NCBI GenBank assembly: GCA_029935135.1
Contig: JAOZKX010000024.1
Location: forward strand, 1 to 12,516
Length of the DNA: 12,516 nucleotides
Direction: 5' to 3'
Source: Desulfocapsa sp.
GTDB taxonomy: Bacteria; Desulfobacterota; Desulfobulbia; Desulfobulbales; Desulfocapsaceae
In this document: piece by piece, positions 5,244-9,896 of the stretch
Position numbering within the stretch: position 1 is the first letter of the stretch
Layout: each line of letters begins with the position of its first letter
The notes under the pieces: generated by a model
Databases searched by the model: none
What the model was told of the DNA's origin: nothing
The model's input: only the letters and a program-made list of their open reading frames with translations
Made by a program: the position numbers and the translations under genes

Positions 5244-5810
5244 TCATCTTTCGACACGAACACAACGGACATAATAGTTGTTGCTTTTATGCACCCAGTG
5301 GTCAGCACCATCCAGGCAATAGACACTCCAGGCGTATGCCGGGTTTCCCATATGTGGGGTTGCCGACCAGTAAAATGAGTTGTGGCAGCTGAAGAGCGGA
5401 TCAACAGCCGGGTCGAACCTGCCGTAATCCACAATGGACTCCAGTTCGAATTTACCGGGCAGGCGCCAGTCGCTTTTACCTGCATGGCTCAACTCCTCAC
5501 AATAAGCAATGGCATTCTGCCATGTGTGCTGTATGCCGACATCTGATTCAGTCCATATCAGGCCACTATTCAAGTCCGTCACGGTTTGATTGTTGTTCGT
5601 CCGGTAGGCCGGTTGTGCTCCCCGGTACTGGGCATCCTGGCCATAGAATGGGTTTTCTGCTGTCGGGCAGACAATCTCGCTGCCCTGTATATCATAGCAT
5701 ATCAACTGACCGCTATCCGCTAAAGGATTCCACTCCGTGGCCCAAGCGGGAACAGGTAGCAGTAATAGTGAAATTATTAATAAGGCGTGATGTGGAGCAT
5801 CTGTTGTCAT
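5244..5810 (-). CDS. Exported DUF1566 (Lcl C-terminal-like) protein, first copy
   Basis: 188 residues. The signal peptide is H-H-A-L-L-I-I-S-L-L-L-L-P-V-P-A-W-A with cleavage expected before T-E-W. A pre-domain segment with C-Y-D-I-Q-G-S-E-I-V-C-P and F-Y-G-Q-D-A-Q-Y, common in DUF1566 proteins, precedes the DUF1566 core: S-G-L-I-W, H-T-W-Q-N-A-I-A-Y-C, S-D-W-R-L-P, I-V-D-Y-G-R, F-Y-W-S-A-T, Y-A-W-S-V-Y and Y-V-R-C-V-R. Four or more cysteines suggest disulfides in the exported form. The start at 5808-5810 has only a weak GGA upstream. It lies 37 bp after the selD stop on the same strand, so transcription could continue from selD, though no functional link between the two is known. Substrate or binding role unknown. 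Confidence 0.88.
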   Translation of the reverse strand: MTTDAPHHALLIISLLLLPVPAWATEWNPLADSGQLICYDIQGSEIVCPTAENPFYGQDAQYRGAQPAYRTNNNQTVTDLNSGLIWTESDVGIQHTWQNAIAYCEELSHAGKSDWRLPGKFELESIVDYGRFDPAVDPLFSCHNSFYWSATPHMGNPAYAWSVYCLDGADHWVHKSNNYYVRCVRVER

Positions 5811-5847
5811 TGTTTGTCCATTAAAGGCAGTCGAATTTGTTTATTGT

Positions 5848-6897
5848 TCAGCTCGTCACCATTCCACTGGCACCTTCTCTGATCTCCCCAATGTCTGCAA
5901 AATCCAGCGAATAATTCATTTTTTTCATTTCCTGCATAATCGCTTCAATACTTTCTGCTGGAGCGGCGATAAGCAACCCACCCGAGGTCTGCGGGTCAAC
6001 CAGTGCGATGTCCATGGCATCGTCTTTGCTATTTGTTCCTGTGAAGAACTCTTTGTAAAATTTCCTGTTTGCATGGGCGCCCTCTGGAATGATGCCCATA
6101 TTGATAAAATCAATAGTACCAGGAAGAATAGGAATGTTCTGGAGCTGTAGAGCGGCACAGACTTTTGAGGCCGCGGCCATTTCATGCAGGTGTCCAAGGA
6201 GTCCAAATCCTGTGACATCAGTGCATGCATGAACCTGCAACCCCTTGTCTCGAACGGCCTCAACAGCATCAGCCGCGGTTTTATTGAGAGTGGCCATGAC
6301 CTCTGTAATCAGCTCCTCGACGGAGGCGTCGGCAAGATTTCCTTTAAGGGCAGTGGAAAGAATACCGGTACCGATGGGTTTGGTCAGAAGCAGTCGGTCA
6401 CCGGGTTTGGCACCGCTGTTGAGAAGGACCCGATCTGGATGGACAGTGCCAGTTATGGAGAGGCCATATTTCAGCTCATCGTCTTCCACCGAATGGCCAC
6501 CGACCAGAAGAGCTCCGGCTTCTTCCACTTTCGAGAGTCCGCCGCGTATCACTTCACGAAATACTGTTGCTTCCATTGTCTTTATGGGGCAGGCAAGAAT
6601 ATTCATGGCCAGAAGGGGTTTTCCTCCCATGGCATACACATCACTCAGGGCATTGGCAGCAGTAATCTGGCCAAAACGATACGGGTCATCGACGATGGGA
6701 GTGAAAAAATCCAGTGTTTGAATAAGGGCCGTGTCATCATTGAGACGGTAGACACCTGCATCGTCGCAGGTTTCTGCGCCGACAATCAGTCGATCATCTT
6801 TAGGCAGGGTAATGCCGCAGAGTATTTGACTCAGGTCACCCGGACCGAGTTTGGCTGCTCAACCCGAGGCTTTTACTGTTGAAGTGAGTTTGATCAT
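5848..6897 (-). CDS. selD: Selenide, water dikinase (selenophosphate synthetase), selenocysteine-containing
   Basis: 349 residues when the in-frame TGA at 6861-6859 is read as selenocysteine (U13). The N-terminus from ATG 6897 reads M-I-K-L-T-S-T-V-K-A-S-G-U-A-A-K-L-G-P-G-D-L, where U13 and K16 occupy the catalytic Cys/Sec and Lys positions of SelD. Downstream motifs are D-V-Y-A-M-G-G, V-G-G-H-S-V-E-D, T-K-P-I-G-T-G, D-V-T-G-F-G-L-L-G-H and P-Q-T-S-G-G-L. The enzyme makes selenophosphate from selenide and ATP, the selenium donor for Sec-tRNA and tRNA 2-selenouridine. A conventional reading starting after the stop (GTG at 6639) gives a 263-residue protein lacking the active-site segment. There is no clear Shine-Dalgarno. 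The length matches full SelD (about 345-350). SelA, SelB and SelC must lie elsewhere if Sec is inserted. Confidence 0.95.
6829..6861 (-). promoter_or_regulatory. SECIS-like hairpin with recoded UGA in selD
   Basis: After the TGA (6861-6859) and nine bases, the mRNA can form ACUC-GGUC, loop CGGGU, GACC, a single bulged U (6833), then GAGU: eight pairs in all. The loop starts about 16 bases after the UGA, within the known bacterial range, and has G at its second position; both are features of SelB-binding SECIS elements. The bulged U is on the 3' side of the stem, whereas the E. coli fdhF element has it on the 5' side. Confidence 0.7.
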
Positions 6898-6916
6898 AGT
6901 AGATGTTTTAGCAGAA

Positions 6917-6924
6917 AGTATAAT
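6917..6924. promoter_or_regulatory. Overlapping divergent -10 elements
   Basis: The plus strand has a perfect TATAAT (6919-6924). On the minus strand, offset by two bases, TATACT (6922-6917) is a good -10 for selD, placing its transcription start about 13 bases before the ATG. Neither side has a strong -35. Such symmetric -10 sites can fire in both directions. Confidence 0.35.
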
Positions 6925-6994
6925 TTAAGGTGGCTCGGTAAAAAGAATGAGAAAAAAACAGAGAGAAGGCGCTTTATTGTTGAATTTCACCGGA

Positions 6995-7008
6995 ACTTAT
7001 GTATAAGT
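6995..7008. promoter_or_regulatory. Operator-like dyad in the purF leader
   Basis: ACTTAT-GT-ATAAGT is a perfect 6+6 inverted repeat. It overlaps a second possible -10 (TATAAG, 7002-7007, with TTGAAT 16 bases upstream at 6980-6985), a position suited to a repressor. It does not resemble the E. coli PurR box. Confidence 0.35.
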
Positions 7009-7027
7009 CTTTCTATCAGATTTTATT

Positions 7028-7072
7028 GAAAGGCACAAAGATAATCGTACTCTTTGTGCCTTTCCCTTTTTT
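7028..7072 (+). terminator. Intrinsic terminator/attenuator ahead of purF
   Basis: Arms GAAAGGCACAAAGA (7028-7041) and TCTTTGTGCCTTTC (7051-7064) are a perfect 14-bp inverted repeat with a 9-base loop, followed by CC and six Ts (7067-7072). The T-run is only on the plus side, so it stops rightward transcription. No complete gene lies between selD and this site on the plus strand, so it must end a leader RNA or small RNA. Only about 60 bp with no obvious promoter separate it from purF, which fits an attenuator. Confidence 0.85.
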
Positions 7073-7133
7073 AAATATGTTGCAGAAAAATGGCCTGTGA
7101 AAAGGGTTTTTTGTGGAACACAAGGTAAAAGCA

Positions 7134-8564
7134 ATGGATATGACCAGAGTAGAGCCTATGGAAGATGGACGCCCTAAACATGAGTGTGGTGTTTGCGGTA
7201 TTTTCGGGCATGAAGATGCCTCTAAATTAACCTATTTTGGTCTCTATGCTCTGCAGCATAGAGGGCAGGAGAGTGCTGGAATTGTGGCTTCCGATGATGG
7301 CAAGGTCACAATCCATAAAGATATGGGACTGGTTCCGGAGATCTTTTCTGAAGATATCCTGCAGGGACTTCCTGGCCATATGGCCATGGGCCATGTGCGC
7401 TATTCCACAACCGGTGGTTCCAATATCATCAATACCCAGCCTCTTATGGTTACCCACAAAGGATGCACCCTCGCCGTTGCCCATAACGGTAATCTGGTAA
7501 ATTCACTTGAACTGCGTCAGGATCTGGAAGAGAAGGGCTCTATTTTTCAGACAAGTATGGACAGTGAAGTGGTCCTTCATTTGATGGCCCGTACTACCCA
7601 TCTCGGACTGGAACGCGCCCTCACGGAGTCATTTTCCTGTCTGCGCGGGGCATATTCCATTCTCCTGATGACAGAAGATACCATGGTTGCGGTGCGTGAT
7701 CCCGGCGGATTTCGCCCACTCTGTCTGGGCAAACTGAACAATGGCGGATGGGTTATTGCCTCTGAAACCTGTGCCCTGGATCTGGTCGAAGCTGAGTATA
7801 TTCGTGATGTTGAACCGGGTGAGGTTCTTATCATCAATAAAGAGGAGATGCGTTCTGTTTTCCCCTGGCCCAAACAGAAAACCAGCTTCTGTATCTTTGA
7901 ACAGGTCTATTTTGCCCGTCCCGATTCTGATATCTTTGGTATCAATGTCTATGAGTCACGCAAGCGAATGGGAGAGATTATGGCCCGTGAGTGCAATGTG
8001 GAGGGTGATTTTGTTATGCCTTTTCCCGATTCCGGGAATTATGCGGCCATCGGATTTTCCAGAGCATCCGGGATTCCACTGGAAATGGGTATGATTCGAA
8101 ATCACTATGTGGGAAGAACATTTATCCAGCCCACCCAGTCCATGCGGGACTTTAATGTAAAGGTAAAGTTGAATCCGGTGCGTTCCCTGCTCAAAGGCAA
8201 ACGGGTGATTATCGTTGAGGATTCTATTATTCGAGGGACTACCGGACGAAGCAGGGTGAAGGCTCTGCGGAAAGCGGGTGCCAAGGAAGTGCATATGATG
8301 GTGAGTTGTCCGCCCACCCGTTATGCCTGTTATTATGGTATCGATTTCCCCTCCTCGGACCAACTGATAGCAGCGCAGCATTCAGTAAAAGAAACAGCCG
8401 ATCATCTTGGTCTTGATTCTTTGCATTATCTCAGCGAGGAAGGACTGGTTGAAGCCACAGGACTCCCTGCGGATCATTTTTGTCTGGCCTGTTTTGATGG
8501 TGTGTATCCGGTGGAGCCAGATAGAAATTTCAAAAAAGATGTTCTGGAATGGGGGGGACCATGA
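7134..8564 (+). CDS. purF: Amidophosphoribosyltransferase, [4Fe-4S] type
   Basis: 476 residues from ATG 7134. It catalyses the first step of purine synthesis, PRPP plus glutamine to phosphoribosylamine. A 17-residue propeptide precedes the nucleophile Cys18 in H-E-C-G-V-C-G-I-F-G. The glutaminase domain has L-Q-H-R-G-Q-E-S-A-G and Y-S-T-T-G, and the transferase domain has the PRPP loop V-I-I-V-E-D-S-I-I-R-G-T-T. Counting from the mature Cys, cysteines at 236 (S-F-C-I-F-E-Q), 382 (Y-A-C-Y-Y-G-I-D), and 433 and 436 (F-C-L-A-C-F-D-G) match the cluster ligands known in Bacillus subtilis PurF (236, 382, 437, 440). The ATG at 7134 follows AAGG by eight bases; GTG at 7113, seven codons earlier, also has AAGGG and is possible. 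The 3' end overlaps the ferredoxin start by ATGA. Expression is probably controlled by the upstream attenuator. Confidence 0.96.
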   Translation: MDMTRVEPMEDGRPKHECGVCGIFGHEDASKLTYFGLYALQHRGQESAGIVASDDGKVTIHKDMGLVPEIFSEDILQGLPGHMAMGHVRYSTTGGSNIINTQPLMVTHKGCTLAVAHNGNLVNSLELRQDLEEKGSIFQTSMDSEVVLHLMARTTHLGLERALTESFSCLRGAYSILLMTEDTMVAVRDPGGFRPLCLGKLNNGGWVIASETCALDLVEAEYIRDVEPGEVLIINKEEMRSVFPWPKQKTSFCIFEQVYFARPDSDIFGINVYESRKRMGEIMARECNVEGDFVMPFPDSGNYAAIGFSRASGIPLEMGMIRNHYVGRTFIQPTQSMRDFNVKVKLNPVRSLLKGKRVIIVEDSIIRGTTGRSRVKALRKAGAKEVHMMVSCPPTRYACYYGIDFPSSDQLIAAQHSVKETADHLGLDSLHYLSEEGLVEATGLPADHFCLACFDGVYPVEPDRNFKKDVLEWGGP

Positions 8565-8752
8565 AAAAATCAATAATTATTGATGGCTATGAGTGTAACG
8601 GTTGCGGCTCCTGTGTGGAGATCTGTCCGGAAGTCTTTGTGCTGGAAGATGGCAGCGATATCCCGACATTGAGCGATTCTGAAGCAGAAATAACAGAAAA
8701 AGTGGAAGAGGCTGCTGCCTATTGTCCACAAAAATGTATTACTTTCGAGTAG
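8561..8752 (+). CDS. Single-cluster [4Fe-4S] ferredoxin
   Basis: 63 residues. The cluster motif is C-N-G-C-G-S-C-V-E-I-C-P-E-V-F, with Cys12, Cys15 and Cys18 as ligands and the fourth, Cys55, in Y-C-P-Q-K-C. Cys22 and Cys59 are extra, as in single-cluster ferredoxins where the second motif is reduced. The acidic middle (D-G-S-D-I-P-T-L-S-D-S-E-A-E) is typical of soluble electron carriers. The ATG at 8561 overlaps the purF stop (ATGA), with a G-rich stretch serving as Shine-Dalgarno; an in-frame ATG at 8549 would add four residues. The overlap implies translational coupling to PurF. Its job could be electron supply to the PurF Fe-S cluster or an unrelated redox role; the sequence cannot decide. 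Confidence 0.93.
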   Translation: MKKSIIIDGYECNGCGSCVEICPEVFVLEDGSDIPTLSDSEAEITEKVEEAAAYCPQKCITFE

Positions 8753-8782
8753 TTTGTTTGTTAAGAATTTTTAGTTGTTTCG

Positions 8783-8809
8783 TTGCAATATGGGAATTTA
8801 CAGTATAGT
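8783..8809 (+). promoter_or_regulatory. Possible promoter for the HD protein
   Basis: TTGCAA (8783-8788) and TATAGT (8804-8809) with a 15-base spacer. Transcription would start near 8816, only a couple of bases before the ATG at 8818, so the mRNA would be leaderless or nearly so. No Shine-Dalgarno is seen. Confidence 0.35.
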
Positions 8810-8817
8810 CTATCAAA

Positions 8818-9714
8818 ATGGACCATTCGCATCTTGCACAGCTGTTTGATGCCGGAGCCAGCAGTAATCCCTTAGAAGAGATTCTCACCCTCTGTACTGC
8901 CATTGCCCCGGACTATCCCTTGTTTCCTGTTCGCCAGGTGCATCAGGAACTTGCGAGGTATTTTGCGGGAAAGCATCCAGACTACCAATCCAGTGAAACC
9001 AAGTATCATAATCTCAGGCACAGTTACAGCGTTGTTCTGGCCACAGTACGTCTTTTCCACGGTCTTTCCTGTGAAGGGAAGCAGTTTTCTGAGGATACCC
9101 TGACAAAGGCATTGTACAGTGCTTATTTCCATGATTGCGGGCTGTTGCTGAAGAGTTCAGAAACAGAAAGTACAGGGGCCGTTTTTACCAAAGAGCATGA
9201 GGCACGTTCAATCGTTGTCCTGGAGCGTTATCTGGAAGAGCAGGATATCTCTTTTTCTATTCTTCCTGATTGTTCGCTGATTATCCAATGCACCAATCTC
9301 AGTGTGGATCCTGATACGCTTACTTTTCCGTCAGACGACATTCGCCTGGCAAGCGCCATTGTCGGCTCAGCGGATATTCTGGCGCAGATGGCGGACCGGT
9401 TTTATCTTGAGCGTCTGCCGCTTCTGTTTCAGGAACATAAGGAAGGTGGAATTACCAGTCATGATTCAGCAATTGAGTTGATGCAGCACACTTCCTATTT
9501 TTATCATGAGGTGATCGTTGATCGTCTGGAGCGGGTTTTTGATAATCTGGCCCAAGTGATGCGGATACATTTTCGTGAACGTTGGGGCTTGGATAGAAAT
9601 CTTTATCTGGAAAACATCAATAAAAATGTTGATTATATCAAAATCGTTGTCCAGTCCTGTGAAGATGAACTGGAAGGTCTGCAGCGTTTTTTACGACGGA
9701 CCCCACCTGCCTGA
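8818..9714 (+). CDS. HD-domain phosphohydrolase (PDE-like)
   Basis: 298 residues, no signal peptide or membrane segment. The motif K-Y-H-N-L-R-H-S-Y-S-V (62-72) is followed by A-Y-F-H-D-C-G (102-108) with the HD pair His105-Asp106, K-E-H-E-A-R-S (125-131) with His127, and G-S-A-D-I-L-A-Q-M-A-D (183-193) with Asp186. This order matches HD superfamily metal-dependent phosphohydrolases. The Y-H-N-x-x-H start resembles cyclic-nucleotide phosphodiesterases, but lacks enough sequence to call the substrate. The C-terminal ~80 residues are helical with no recognised domain. The start ATG has no Shine-Dalgarno and a promoter-like -10 lies just upstream. It follows the ferredoxin on the same strand after 65 bp but seems separately transcribed. 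A weak hairpin with five Ts follows the stop. Confidence 0.85.
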   Translation: MDHSHLAQLFDAGASSNPLEEILTLCTAIAPDYPLFPVRQVHQELARYFAGKHPDYQSSETKYHNLRHSYSVVLATVRLFHGLSCEGKQFSEDTLTKALYSAYFHDCGLLLKSSETESTGAVFTKEHEARSIVVLERYLEEQDISFSILPDCSLIIQCTNLSVDPDTLTFPSDDIRLASAIVGSADILAQMADRFYLERLPLLFQEHKEGGITSHDSAIELMQHTSYFYHEVIVDRLERVFDNLAQVMRIHFRERWGLDRNLYLENINKNVDYIKIVVQSCEDELEGLQRFLRRTPPA

Positions 9715-9743
9715 GAGCTTATTCGAGAATGCCCTCTCTTTTT
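9713..9743 (+). terminator. Weak intrinsic terminator after the HD gene
   Basis: GAGAG (9713-9717), overlapping the stop codon, pairs with CTCTC (9734-9738). An inner ATT/AAT pairing closes part of the loop, and TTTTT (9739-9743) follows. The stem is short, so efficiency is doubtful. Confidence 0.4.
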
Positions 9744-9896
9744 CAAATAATGACGAACTGATAAAGTTGATATTCTCTGGTAATTATCTGATTTTCTGTC
9801 TATAGTATCTTTGCTTGTTTTTTCCCCCTACTGTGTTGCACATTCAAAATGTGATATAGGATATCTGTTTGTGACTCTTTTTACATGGAATATTTT

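Noticed and set aside
5201..5485. N-terminal extension of the second DUF1566 frame
   Set aside because: It overlaps the coding part of the preceding DUF1566 gene out of frame and is compositionally unlike protein-domain sequence; the signal peptide begins after ATG 5200.
5848..6639. SelD as a 263-residue protein starting at GTG 6639
   Set aside because: This would lack the catalytic Sec/Cys and Lys. Conserved SelD sequence continues upstream through the TGA to ATG 6897.
6184..6882. 232-codon plus-strand frame opposite selD
   Set aside because: Lies antisense to conserved SelD motifs, including the Sec segment. No family features.
7028..7064. Terminator for selD
   Set aside because: selD runs leftwards away from it, and on the minus strand the hairpin is not followed by a T-run.
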